64,000 nucleotides of DNA, from assembly GCF_036346855.1 (NCBI RefSeq), contig NZ_CP107841.1, positions 2,980,001 to 3,044,000 of the forward strand, written 5' to 3'. Shown in pieces: positions 49,453-57,353 of this stretch. Each line of letters begins with the position of its first letter. Positions within the stretch are counted from its first letter, which is position 1. This stretch comes from Streptomyces europaeiscabiei (GTDB lineage: Bacteria > Actinomycetota > Actinomycetes > Streptomycetales > Streptomycetaceae). A program made the position numbers and the translations under genes. Below the pieces are notes generated by a model. That model saw only the letters and a list, made by a program, of their open reading frames with translations. It was not told the origin of the DNA and did not search any database.

Positions 49453-50478
49453 TCACCGCCCCAGGATCCGGTCGATCTCGGCCACCTGGTCCGCGGTGAG
49501 CGGCCCCTTCGCGAGGGCGCCCGCGTTCTCCTCGGCCTGGGCGACCGAGCGGAAGCCGGGGATGGGCACGGTCTGCGGGCTGCGGGCCCAGATCCAGGCG
49601 AGGGCGCCCTGCGCGAGGGTACGGCCCCCGCTGGTGAGGATCTCCCGCAGCGCCTCGACCCGGCCGAGCCATTCCGGGTCGGCGCCGGCACCTGCGGTGA
49701 AGCCCGGCAGCCAGGCCGGCGGAGTGCTGCGGATGTCACCGGCCTCCAGAGCGCGCCCCGGGGTGTGCTTGCCGGTGAGCAGTCCCATGGCGAGGGGGCT
49801 GCGGTTGATGCTCGCGAGGTTCGACTCCTCGCACAACGCGAGGAGTTCGGGCGCGTCCTGCAGGATGTTCAGCCGGTGCTGCACGGCCGCGCAGTGCGGT
49901 CCCTCGGCGAACACGGCCGCGCGGTCCGGGTCGTCGGTGCTCCACGCGTACGCCCGGATCAGACCCTCCCGCACGAACTCCTCGCAGGTGTCGCGAAGTT
50001 CGGCCGCGCGCTCGGGGTCGGCGTCGGAGAGGTGCAGCTGGTACAGGTCGACGTGGTCGGTGCCGAGGCGGTCGAGGGAGGCGGTGAGGGCGCGGCGGGC
50101 GTGGGCGGGGGTGTCGTCCTGGCCGGTGAGGGTGCGGGTGGCCTCGTCGAAGACGTTGCCCCACTTGGTGGCCACGACCACGTCCGCACGGCGCTTGCCG
50201 AGGGCACGGCCGAGGACCCGCTCACTGTGCCCGGTGCCGTACGCGTCGGCCGTGTCGAAGAAGGTGACGCCGAGATCGAGGGCGCGGTGCACCGCCCGTA
50301 CGGACTCCTCGTCGTCCACCTTCCCCCAGCCGAGCGGCTGCCCGTCGGGTGCCTGCCACTCGCCGCCGATCGCCCAGCAGCCGAAGCCGAGGGCGCTGAC
50401 CTGGATGCCGCTGCGCCCGAGGGGCCTGGTGTAAGGGTGCGGGTGAGTATGCGTGTCCGTGTGCGAGCTCGTCTCCAT
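49453..50478 (-). CDS. Aldo/keto reductase
   Basis: The 341-residue TIM-barrel protein has LGRSGIQVSALGFGCWAIGG, the catalytic DTADAYGTGHSERVLGRAL (Asp, Tyr), VVVATKWGN (Lys) and DLYQLHLSDADPE (His). The C-terminal NADPH segment is TVPIPGFRSVAQAEENAGAL. Near residue 4 is a His/Thr-rich stretch SSHTDTHTHPHPYTRP that is not conserved. Several starts are possible (50478, 50484 and 50517); I choose the third ATG. Substrate unknown; convergent with the ABC pair. Confidence 0.9.
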   Translation of the reverse strand: METSSHTDTHTHPHPYTRPLGRSGIQVSALGFGCWAIGGEWQAPDGQPLGWGKVDDEESVRAVHRALDLGVTFFDTADAYGTGHSERVLGRALGKRRADVVVATKWGNVFDEATRTLTGQDDTPAHARRALTASLDRLGTDHVDLYQLHLSDADPERAAELRDTCEEFVREGLIRAYAWSTDDPDRAAVFAEGPHCAAVQHRLNILQDAPELLALCEESNLASINRSPLAMGLLTGKHTPGRALEAGDIRSTPPAWLPGFTAGAGADPEWLGRVEALREILTSGGRTLAQGALAWIWARSPQTVPIPGFRSVAQAEENAGALAKGPLTADQVAEIDRILGR

Positions 50479-50541
50479 GACCATGAACGTTAGGAGTTGG
50501 AGTGCACACGAAGGCAAGCCCCTCGGGGGATCGTGTTGTTG

Positions 50542-50868
50542 TCAGGCCTCGCCCGTCTCGAAGCGGCTGATCCTGCCGTCCTCCGACACCGTGAAGCGCC
50601 ACGCGGTGCGCATCTCGCCCCAGGTGTCGTTGCGGTAGTTGGCGACCAGGGCACGGCCACCGGCGGACTCGCGCTGGACCTCCATGTGGCCGTGGGAGGA
50701 GAAGATCTCCCGGTCGGTCCAGTCCGCGACGTCACGGTCGGAGCCGTCGTCCGACATGGTCGCGTCGTCCGTGAGGAGCGCGAAGAACGCGTCCTGGTTG
50801 TGGGCGTTCACCGCGGCGACGAAGGCCCGGACGGCCGGGTCGCTGAGTTTGGCGGGTGCGATCGTCAT
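50542..50868 (-). CDS. SnoaL/NTF2-like small protein
   Basis: The 108-residue protein has the NTF2-like alpha plus beta barrel pattern: VRAFVAAVNAHNQDAFFALL, DDATMSDDGSDRDVADWTDR and a C-terminal TWRFTVSEDG-like sheet (AWRFTVSEDGRISRFETGEA). Such domains act as small enzymes or binding proteins. The ATG at 50868 opens the conserved region. It is divergent from doxX. Confidence 0.85.
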   Translation of the reverse strand: MTIAPAKLSDPAVRAFVAAVNAHNQDAFFALLTDDATMSDDGSDRDVADWTDREIFSSHGHMEVQRESAGGRALVANYRNDTWGEMRTAWRFTVSEDGRISRFETGEA

Positions 50869-51026
50869 GGCGGCCAGCCTCACACCATCGGCGCGGGTAC
50901 GCCACCGGAGACGCACGACGGATTCGGCGCCACCCGAACGGCGGCCAGGGCGGGTCGGGCAGGTGTGATCGGTGCGACGGTGGATACGCGGGAGGGGACC
51001 TACGCACGGGCTGCCCGGGAGTGATC

Positions 51027-51572
51027 ATGACCTCATTCGACCGACGTGATCTGGGACTGCTGCTGCTCCGGCTGGGCGCGGGCGGGGTGCTCGCCGCGCA
51101 CGGCACGCAGAAGCTGTTCGGCTGGTTCGGCGGGCACGGGATCGAGGGGACCGGCGCGTTCATGGAGTCCGTCGGGTACGCGCCCGGCAAAGCGAGCGCC
51201 ACCGCGGCCGGGCTGGCCGAGACGGGCGGCGGCGCGCTGCTCGCGCTGGGCCTCGCGACACCCGCGGCCGGTGCCGCCGCGGCGGGCGCGATGGGCGGGG
51301 CGACCGCGATCCACGCGCCCAACGGGTTCTTCAACGCCGAGGGCGGCTACGAGTACGCCGCGACCCTGGGCCTGGCCGCCGCCGGCCTCGCCATCACCGG
51401 CCCCGGCCGGATCTCCCTCGACCACGCGTTCCGCCATGTCTTCGACCGGGGCTGGATGGTCCCGGTGGCACTCGCCGGTACGGCCGCGGTCACGACGGTG
51501 GTCGTCGGCATGCGCAACCAGCGGGTGCGGAAGGAGAAGGAGGGCGAGCAGGAGGCGCTGTTCGAGGAGTGA
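51027..51572 (+). CDS. DoxX family membrane protein
   Basis: The 181-residue protein has four to five membrane helices and DoxX text: LGLLLLRLGAGGVLAAHGTQ, KLFGWFGGHGIEGTGAFMES, GLAETGGGALLALGLATP and NGFFNAEGGYEYAATLGLAA. Family members associate with oxidoreductases or thiol stress systems. GGGAG six bases before the ATG at 51027 supports the start. The last codons (LFEE, stop) are the first unit of the 20-bp repeat array that follows. Confidence 0.93.
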   Translation: MTSFDRRDLGLLLLRLGAGGVLAAHGTQKLFGWFGGHGIEGTGAFMESVGYAPGKASATAAGLAETGGGALLALGLATPAAGAAAAGAMGGATAIHAPNGFFNAEGGYEYAATLGLAAAGLAITGPGRISLDHAFRHVFDRGWMVPVALAGTAAVTTVVVGMRNQRVRKEKEGEQEALFEE

Positions 51573-51763
51573 CCCTCGCTTCCGAGGACCGATCGCCTCC
51601 CTTCGAGGACCGGCCGCCTCCTTGGAAGAGTGACCGCCTCCTTCGAGGACCGGCCGCCTCCTTCGAAGAGTGACCGCCTCCCTTCGAGGACCGGCCGCCT
51701 CCTTCGAAGAGTGACCGCCTCCTTCGAAGAGTGGCCGTCCCCTTCGAAGAGTGAGCGCCTCCC
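51561..51763. repeat. 20-bp tandem repeat array derived from the doxX 3' end, about 10 units
   Basis: Units alternate between TTCGAGGACCGGCCGCCTCC and TTCGAAGAGTGACCGCCTCC; two units are 21-22 bp. The first unit is the doxX tail itself (TTCGAGGAGTGACC), containing its stop codon. The array fills most of the 273-bp gap before the MazG-like gene. Confidence 0.9.
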
Positions 51764-51845
51764 TCTCGAAGCTCTCCCGAAGCTCTCTCGGACCTCTTTC
51801 GAGGAGTGCCTGTCACTGTCGTAGGGGCGTGGCAGGCTGCGCCCC

Positions 51846-52208
51846 ATGAGTGATCAGCACGCCGAAGCCCCCGCCCCCGGCTCCCCCGACGACCTCTGGC
51901 AGTCCGTCTCCCACCTCCACGCCTGGCTGGAGGCGGATCAGCCGTACGGCGGCCAAGAGGGCCTGCTGCTGCGGATGTTGAAGCTCCAGGAGGAGGTCGG
52001 CGAGGTCGCACAGGCGGTCATCGGCGCTACCGGTCAGAACCCGCGCAAGGGCACCACCCACACCTGGGACGACGTCCAGTCGGAGCTGTGCGACGTGGTC
52101 GTCACGGCCCTGGTCGCCCTGCGTACCCTCACCCCGGACGCCCGCGCGGTCTTCACGGCCCACCTGGCCGGGGTCACCGAACGCTCACTGGGCGCCCGCC
52201 GTGGCTGA
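51846..52208 (+). CDS. MazG-like nucleotide pyrophosphohydrolase family protein
   Basis: The 120-residue protein has the MazG-like helical core with acidic metal ligands: LLLRMLKLQEEVGEVAQAVI (ExxE) and DDVQSELCDVVVTALVALRT (ExxD). Such enzymes clear non-canonical NTPs. The ATG at 51846 is followed 355 bp later by the overlapping start of the next gene (8-bp overlap), so the two are translationally linked. Substrate not determinable. Confidence 0.9.
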   Translation: MSDQHAEAPAPGSPDDLWQSVSHLHAWLEADQPYGGQEGLLLRMLKLQEEVGEVAQAVIGATGQNPRKGTTHTWDDVQSELCDVVVTALVALRTLTPDARAVFTAHLAGVTERSLGARRG

Positions 52209-52737
52209 CAACGCGTTCTGGATCGCCGCGCTCACCGCCGGGACGGCCGTCCTCGCGAGCTGGGTGACGAGCAGGGGGACCGCGCGGGCGGCGCGCATAC
52301 AGGCGGACACGACGGCGAGCGCGCAGCGGGTGGAGCGGCTGCGGCAGGCGCGGCGGACGGCGTACGCGGAGTTCATGGAGCAGGCGCAGCGGCTGAGCGA
52401 TGTGCACTGGAAGGTGTCCGACGTGGTCCGGGGCGCCGGGAGCGGCGGATTCGGGCCGGAGCAGGTCGAGGAGCTGCGACGGCTGCGTGAGCGGCAGCGG
52501 GACGAGTACGCCACGCTGCGGAACCTCACCTGGGTCGTCTCTCTGGAGGGGCCCGACGAGGTCGCCGAACTCGCCAACAAGGTGCGGCGGACGACGAATC
52601 CGTTCCACAAGGCGATCGAGGCGATGATCGAGGGCGACACCGGTGCCGTCGCCCGCTTCGACGCCTGCTACTCGCCCTTCTGGGACGCGCTGAAGGAGTT
52701 CATCAAGGCCTCCCGCGACACCCTGCACGCCATGTAG
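52201..52737 (+). CDS. Hypothetical protein: one N-terminal membrane helix and a coiled-coil region
   Basis: The 178-residue product has a hydrophobic start (FWIAALTAGTAVLASWVTSR, residues 6-25) and a long charged helical region (RVERLRQARRTAYAEFMEQA, then EELRRLRERQRDEYATLRNL). It lacks known catalytic motifs. GTG at 52201 overlaps the MazG-like gene by 8 bp, an organisation I have seen for small Streptomyces pairs. Function unknown. Confidence 0.8.
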   Translation: MADNAFWIAALTAGTAVLASWVTSRGTARAARIQADTTASAQRVERLRQARRTAYAEFMEQAQRLSDVHWKVSDVVRGAGSGGFGPEQVEELRRLRERQRDEYATLRNLTWVVSLEGPDEVAELANKVRRTTNPFHKAIEAMIEGDTGAVARFDACYSPFWDALKEFIKASRDTLHAM

Positions 52738-52750
52738 GCCGACCGTGGGG

Positions 52751-52782
52751 CATACCCCGGTTGTCAGCCGGTCATACCCCGG
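52751..52782. promoter_or_regulatory. Two CATACCCCGG direct repeats upstream of the MMPL exporter
   Basis: CATACCCCGG occurs at 52751-52760 and 52773-52782, 22 bp apart, followed by TTGACC (52784-52789). Same-face repeats at this spacing suit a dimeric response regulator; the LuxR-type regulator encoded 3.8 kb downstream is a candidate. Not confirmed by a second site. Confidence 0.4.
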
Positions 52783-52914
52783 GTTGACCCGGTGGTCTCG
52801 TCGTACTGCGTTCTGAGTAGCCGGAACTGTCGGCAGCCGCACGACGACGTGAGGGGGCCCCGGACGGGAGTCTTGGCAGGCATCCGAGACTTCTGACGTG
52901 GAGACCTGCGACCC

Positions 52915-55176
52915 ATGGCAACCTTCCTTCATCGGCTGGGCCGACTGGCCTTCCGCAAACGCTGGTACGTCATCCTGCTGTGGGTGGCGGTACTGGGCGC
53001 CGTAGGTGTCGGCGCCCTCAAGGCCCCCGGAGCCTCCGACGAGGAGTTCTCCATGCCGGGCATCGAGTCCCAGAAGGCGTTCGACCTGCTCGAACAGCGC
53101 TTCCCCGGCGTCACGGCCGACGGCGCCACCGCCCGGGTCGTGTTCGTCGCGCCGAGCGGCGAGAAGATCACCGCCACCGAGAACAAGAAGGCCGTCGAGG
53201 ACACCGTGGCCGATCTGGCGGACGGCTCGCAGGTCGCGAGCGCCGTCGACCCGTTCCAGGCGCGGGCGGTGAGCAAGGACGGCTCGACGGCGTACGCGAC
53301 CGTCACCTACAAGGCCGCCGCGAACGATCTCACCGACGCCAGCAGGACCCGTCTGAAGGACGCGCTCCACGAGGCCCAGGACTCCGGGCTGACCGTGGAG
53401 GCGGGCGGTGACGCGGTCGCCGAGCAGGGCGGTGCGGGCGGGATGGCCGAGGTGATCGGTGTCGCCATCGCCGCCGTCGTCCTGCTGGTCACCTTCGGCT
53501 CGCTGGCCGCGGCCGGGCTGCCGCTGCTGACCGCGCTCGTCGGCGTCGGCTTCAGCATGGCCTCGATCCTCGCCCTGTCCGACGCCTTCGGCCTGTCCAC
53601 CACGACCGGCACCCTCGCGATGATGCTGGGCCTCGCGGTCGGCATCGACTACGCCCTGTTCGTCGTCTCCCGCTACCGCGAGGAGCGCGCCAAGGGCCGT
53701 ACGCCCGAGGAGGCGACCGCCCTCGCCACGGGCACGGCCGGATCGGCGGTCGTGTTCGCCGGGCTCACCGTCGTCATCGCGCTGGCCGGACTGTCCGTGG
53801 TCGGCATCCCGATGCTGACGAAGATGGGGCTGGCCGCCGCGGGCGCCGTGGTCGTCGCCGTACTGATCGCGCTGACCCTGGTCCCGGCCCTCCTCGGGTT
53901 CTGGCCGAACGCCGTGCTGGGGCGCAAGGCGCGCAAGAGCGGCCGGATCGAGGAGAGCTCGGAGACCAACGGGGGCACCCGCTGGTCCCGGTTCGTGCTG
54001 CGCCGCCCCGTGCCCGTGCTGATCCTCGGCGTCATCGGCCTGGGTGCACTCGCGGTGCCGATGACCGATCTGCAGCTGGGTATGCCCGGCGACGAGGCCA
54101 AGCCGACCTCCACCACCGAGCGCCGGGCCTACGACGCGCTCGCCGAGGGCTTCGGGCCCGGGTTCAACGGGCCGCTGACGATCGTGGTGGACGCCAAGGG
54201 CGCCGACGACGCGAAGGGCGCCGCGGCGACGATCGCGAAGGAGATCGGCGCCACCAAGGGGATCGTGTCCGTCTCCCCCGCACGCTTCAACGAGGCCGGC
54301 GACACCGCCGTCTTCTCGGCCGTGCCCGCCACCGCGCCGACCGACGAGAAGACCAAGGACCTGGTGACGGTCATCCGGGACGAGCGTCCGGGCATCGAGT
54401 CCGACACCGGGGCGACGTACGAGGTCACCGGCACCACCGCGCTGAACATCGACATCTCCGGCAAGGTGCAGTCCGCGCTGGTCCCCTATCTGCTGGTCGT
54501 GGTCGGCCTGGCCGTCATCCTCCTGATGGTCGTCTTCCGTTCCCTCCTCGTCCCGCTCAAGGCGGCCGCAGGCTTCCTGCTGTCGGTGCTCGCGTCGCTC
54601 GGCGTGGTCGTGCTGGTCTTCCAGCAGGGCCACGGCGCGGAGATCCTGGGTGTGGACCAGACCGGCCCGATCATGAGCCTGATGCCGATCTTCCTGGTGG
54701 GCATCGTCTTCGGCCTGGCCATGGACTACGAGGTGTTCCTCGTCTCCCGGATGCGGGAGGCGTACGTCCACGGCGACCGGGCCGACGAGGCGATCACCAC
54801 CGGATTCCGGCACAGTGCCCGCGTGGTCGTGGCCGCCGCCCTGATCATGATCGCGGTGTTCGCCGGATTCATCGGCGAGAGCGACTCCATGATCAAGATG
54901 ATCGGGTTCGGGCTGGCCTCGGCGGTCCTGTTCGACGCGTTCGTCGTCCGTATGGCGATCGTGCCCGCCGTACTCGCCCTGCTCGGCGACAAGGCGTGGT
55001 GGCTGCCGAAGTGGCTGGACCGGATACTGCCCCACGTCGATGTGGAGGGTGAGGCGCTCACCCGACGCGCCGACGCGGAGCCGGCCCCTGCCGGCACGGA
55101 TCCGGCCGGCACGGATCCTGCCGGCACGGATGCGGCATCGGCCGACCCGGCCGAACTGGAAGTGACACACACCTGA
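52915..55176 (+). CDS. MMPL family transporter
   Basis: The 753-residue RND-like protein has two halves, each with six membrane helices, outside loops (about 45-165 and 385-510), and the MMPL signatures LGLAVGIDYALFVVSRYREE and IVFGLAMDYEVFLVSRMREA (Asp-Tyr proton relay). It exports lipids or antibiotics. The C terminus holds a short repeat AGTDPAGTDPAGTDAASADP. The ATG at 52915 has GGAG at 52899-52902. It is followed by a terminator hairpin and a two-component pair that may control it. Confidence 0.95.
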   Translation: MATFLHRLGRLAFRKRWYVILLWVAVLGAVGVGALKAPGASDEEFSMPGIESQKAFDLLEQRFPGVTADGATARVVFVAPSGEKITATENKKAVEDTVADLADGSQVASAVDPFQARAVSKDGSTAYATVTYKAAANDLTDASRTRLKDALHEAQDSGLTVEAGGDAVAEQGGAGGMAEVIGVAIAAVVLLVTFGSLAAAGLPLLTALVGVGFSMASILALSDAFGLSTTTGTLAMMLGLAVGIDYALFVVSRYREERAKGRTPEEATALATGTAGSAVVFAGLTVVIALAGLSVVGIPMLTKMGLAAAGAVVVAVLIALTLVPALLGFWPNAVLGRKARKSGRIEESSETNGGTRWSRFVLRRPVPVLILGVIGLGALAVPMTDLQLGMPGDEAKPTSTTERRAYDALAEGFGPGFNGPLTIVVDAKGADDAKGAAATIAKEIGATKGIVSVSPARFNEAGDTAVFSAVPATAPTDEKTKDLVTVIRDERPGIESDTGATYEVTGTTALNIDISGKVQSALVPYLLVVVGLAVILLMVVFRSLLVPLKAAAGFLLSVLASLGVVVLVFQQGHGAEILGVDQTGPIMSLMPIFLVGIVFGLAMDYEVFLVSRMREAYVHGDRADEAITTGFRHSARVVVAAALIMIAVFAGFIGESDSMIKMIGFGLASAVLFDAFVVRMAIVPAVLALLGDKAWWLPKWLDRILPHVDVEGEALTRRADAEPAPAGTDPAGTDPAGTDAASADPAELEVTHT
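55090..55134 (+). repeat. 15-bp in-frame tandem repeat (AGTDP) at the MMPL C terminus
   Basis: Three units of GCCGGCACGGATCC(G/T)-type 15-mers encode AGTDP pentapeptides. Confidence 0.85.
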
Positions 55177-55197
55177 TCCACTCCCCACCCCCACCGG

Positions 55198-55229
55198 GGG
55201 CCGTCCGTGGCCAAGGGCACGGACGGCCC
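55198..55229 (+). terminator. Hairpin terminator after the MMPL gene
   Basis: GGGCCGTCCGTG (55198-55209) pairs perfectly with CACGGACGGCCC (55218-55229) around an 8-nt loop, 63 bp upstream of the histidine kinase start. Confidence 0.82.
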
Positions 55230-55291
55230 TCGGGGGCGTTCGCACCCGAAGTCGACCACCATGGTCACCAGCCCACCGACCGGAGTCACCG

Positions 55292-56557
55292 ATGACCGTC
55301 AGCCTGGAACGGCGCTACGCCGATCGCCTGGAGGATTTCTCGGAGCGCCGACCCTTCCTCGTCGATCTGTTGCTGGCCATGACGCTGATGGGCTGCGCGA
55401 CGCTCGGCAGCGCGCTCACCCTGCCCGGCGCCGAGCCGCCGGACCAGGACAAGGTCGGCGTCGCCCTCATGGGCGTGTCCTGTCTCGTCCTGCTCAAGCA
55501 CCGCGCCTACCCGCGCACGGCCCTCGTCGTGACCGCCGTCTGCACGGTGATCGCGGTCGCGCTGGGCTATCTGCTCACCCCCCTGCTGCTGGCACCGATC
55601 ATGGCGGCGCTCTACTGGCTGGCCACACTCACCGACCGGAAGACCACCCGCGCCTACGGCGTCATCACCGTCGTGGTGATGACGCTGGCGGCCGTGTTCT
55701 CCGACTCCATGGGCCACCTCTCGCTGGTGCTGAGGACGATCGGGCCCGCCTTCTGGCTGCTGCTGCCCCTCGCCGTGGGCCGGGCGACCCAGATCCGGCG
55801 GGCCTATCTGAAGTCGGTGCAGGCCCGCGCCGAGCACGCCGAGCGCACCCGGGAGGAGGAGGCCCACCTCCGGGTCACCGAGGAGCGGATGCGCATCGCC
55901 CGCGATCTGCACGACGTGGTCGCCCACCATCTGGCCCTCGCCAACGCCCAGGCGGGCACCGCCGCACACCTCACCCGCACCGACCCCGAGCAGGCCCATC
56001 GGATCCTCACGGAGCTGACCTCCACCACATCGGCGGCGCTGCGCGAGCTCAAGGCCACCGTGGGTGTGCTCCGCCGGCCCGACGACCCCGAGGCGCCGCT
56101 GACCCCCGCCCCCGGGCTCGACCGGCTCCCGGACCTGATGGCCGCGTGCGAGTCCGCGGGCCTCACGGTCACCGTCACCACGGAGGGCGCCCCGGGGCAT
56201 CTCGACCCCGGCGTGGACCTGACCGCGTACCGGATCGTGCAGGAAGCCCTCACCAACGTCAGCAAGCACGCCGGCGTGGACGCGGCGCGCATCCGCCTCG
56301 CGTACGAGGAGGCCCACCTGACGATCACGGTCACCGACGACGGCAGCACCGACACGCCCCGTTCCGCCTGCACCGCGGAACCCGGCCGTGGTTTCGGCCT
56401 CATCGGCATGCGCGAACGTGCCCAGTCCGTCGGCGGCCGCCTGAGCGCCGGTCACCGTCCCGAAGGCGGCTTCGAGGTCACCACCGACCTCCCGCTGCGC
56501 ACCCGCCCCCGGGCCCCCGAACCGGACGCGGAACCGACCCGAGACCAGCGGAAGTAG
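55292..56557 (+). CDS. Sensor histidine kinase, NarL-type (HisKA_3)
   Basis: The 421-residue protein has five or six membrane helices (to about residue 165), a dimerisation helix with the phospho-acceptor His in RIARDLHDVVAHHLAL (about residue 207), and an HATPase_c domain with EALTNVSKHAG (N box), DDG and GFGLIGMRERAQSVGGRL (G box). It belongs to the DesK-like two-component group common in Streptomyces. The signal is unknown; the short extracytoplasmic loops suggest membrane sensing. The response regulator gene follows 9 bp later. Confidence 0.94.
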   Translation: MTVSLERRYADRLEDFSERRPFLVDLLLAMTLMGCATLGSALTLPGAEPPDQDKVGVALMGVSCLVLLKHRAYPRTALVVTAVCTVIAVALGYLLTPLLLAPIMAALYWLATLTDRKTTRAYGVITVVVMTLAAVFSDSMGHLSLVLRTIGPAFWLLLPLAVGRATQIRRAYLKSVQARAEHAERTREEEAHLRVTEERMRIARDLHDVVAHHLALANAQAGTAAHLTRTDPEQAHRILTELTSTTSAALRELKATVGVLRRPDDPEAPLTPAPGLDRLPDLMAACESAGLTVTVTTEGAPGHLDPGVDLTAYRIVQEALTNVSKHAGVDAARIRLAYEEAHLTITVTDDGSTDTPRSACTAEPGRGFGLIGMRERAQSVGGRLSAGHRPEGGFEVTTDLPLRTRPRAPEPDAEPTRDQRK

Positions 56558-56566
56558 AACAGCACC

Positions 56567-57256
56567 ATGACCATTCGTGTCCTGCTCGCCGACGACCAGG
56601 CCCTCCTGCGGGCCACCTTCCGGATCCTCATCGACTCCTGCGCGGACATGGACGTGGTCGCCGAGGCCACCGACGGCCGGGAGGCGGTCGACCTCGTCCG
56701 CGTCCACCGTCCCGACGTGGTCCTCATGGACATCCGCATGCCCGGCACCGACGGGCTCACCGCCACGGCCGTGATCTGCGCCGACGATGAACTGGCCGAC
56801 ACCCGCGTACTGATCCTCACGACCTTCGAGATCGACGAGTACGTGGCCCAGGCACTGCGCTCCGGCGCCAGTGGCTTCCTCGGCAAGGACGTCACCGCCG
56901 ATGTGCTCCTCGACGGCATCCGCACGGTGGCCGCCGGCGACACCCTTCTGTCCCCCGCCGCCACCCGCACCCTCGTCACCCGCTTCCTCGCCGCCCCCGC
57001 CCCCGGCAGTCGCCTCGCCACCCCGGATCAGCTGACCACCCTCACCACCCGCGAACGCGAGGTCATGTCCCTCGCCGCGGAGGGCCGCTCCAACGACGAG
57101 ATCGCCGAGAAGCTGTACGTCAGCCCGCTGACGGTACGCACCCATGTGCACCGGGCGATGACGAAGCTGGGGGCGAGGGACAGGGCGCAACTGGTCGTGA
57201 TGGCTTACCAGTCGGGCTTGGTCCAGGTGTCACCACCGGACGAGGTGGCCGAGTAG
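56567..57256 (+). CDS. NarL/LuxR-type response regulator
   Basis: The 229-residue regulator has a receiver domain (VLLADDQALLRATFRILIDS, phospho-acceptor Asp at residue 55 in LMDIRMPGTDG, Lys in GFLGKDV) and a LuxR HTH (LTTREREVMSLAAEGRSNDE, then IAEKLYVSPLTVRTHVHRAM). It is the cognate partner of the kinase upstream. A 15-bp hairpin ends the operon. Nearby targets may include the MMPL exporter. Confidence 0.95.
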   Translation: MTIRVLLADDQALLRATFRILIDSCADMDVVAEATDGREAVDLVRVHRPDVVLMDIRMPGTDGLTATAVICADDELADTRVLILTTFEIDEYVAQALRSGASGFLGKDVTADVLLDGIRTVAAGDTLLSPAATRTLVTRFLAAPAPGSRLATPDQLTTLTTREREVMSLAAEGRSNDEIAEKLYVSPLTVRTHVHRAMTKLGARDRAQLVVMAYQSGLVQVSPPDEVAE

Positions 57257-57318
57257 GGGCGTGGGGCCGTTCGCGATCGGCCACGACGAAGTGGCAGACC
57301 ACGACGGCCCCACGCCCC
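57256..57318. terminator. 15-bp bidirectional terminator between the response regulator and the GH43 gene
   Basis: GGGGCGTGGGGCCGT (57256-57270) is perfectly complementary to ACGGCCCCACGCCCC (57304-57318) with a 33-nt loop. The convergent genes end at 57256 and 57354. Confidence 0.82.
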
Positions 57319-57353
57319 CGAGGTGCAATCCGGATCAACCCGGACGTGCCGCC

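Noticed and set aside
52174..55245. A 1023-residue minus-strand open frame rich in His, Asp and Gly
   Set aside because: It is the antisense shadow of the MMPL gene and its neighbours; no start site or family resemblance.
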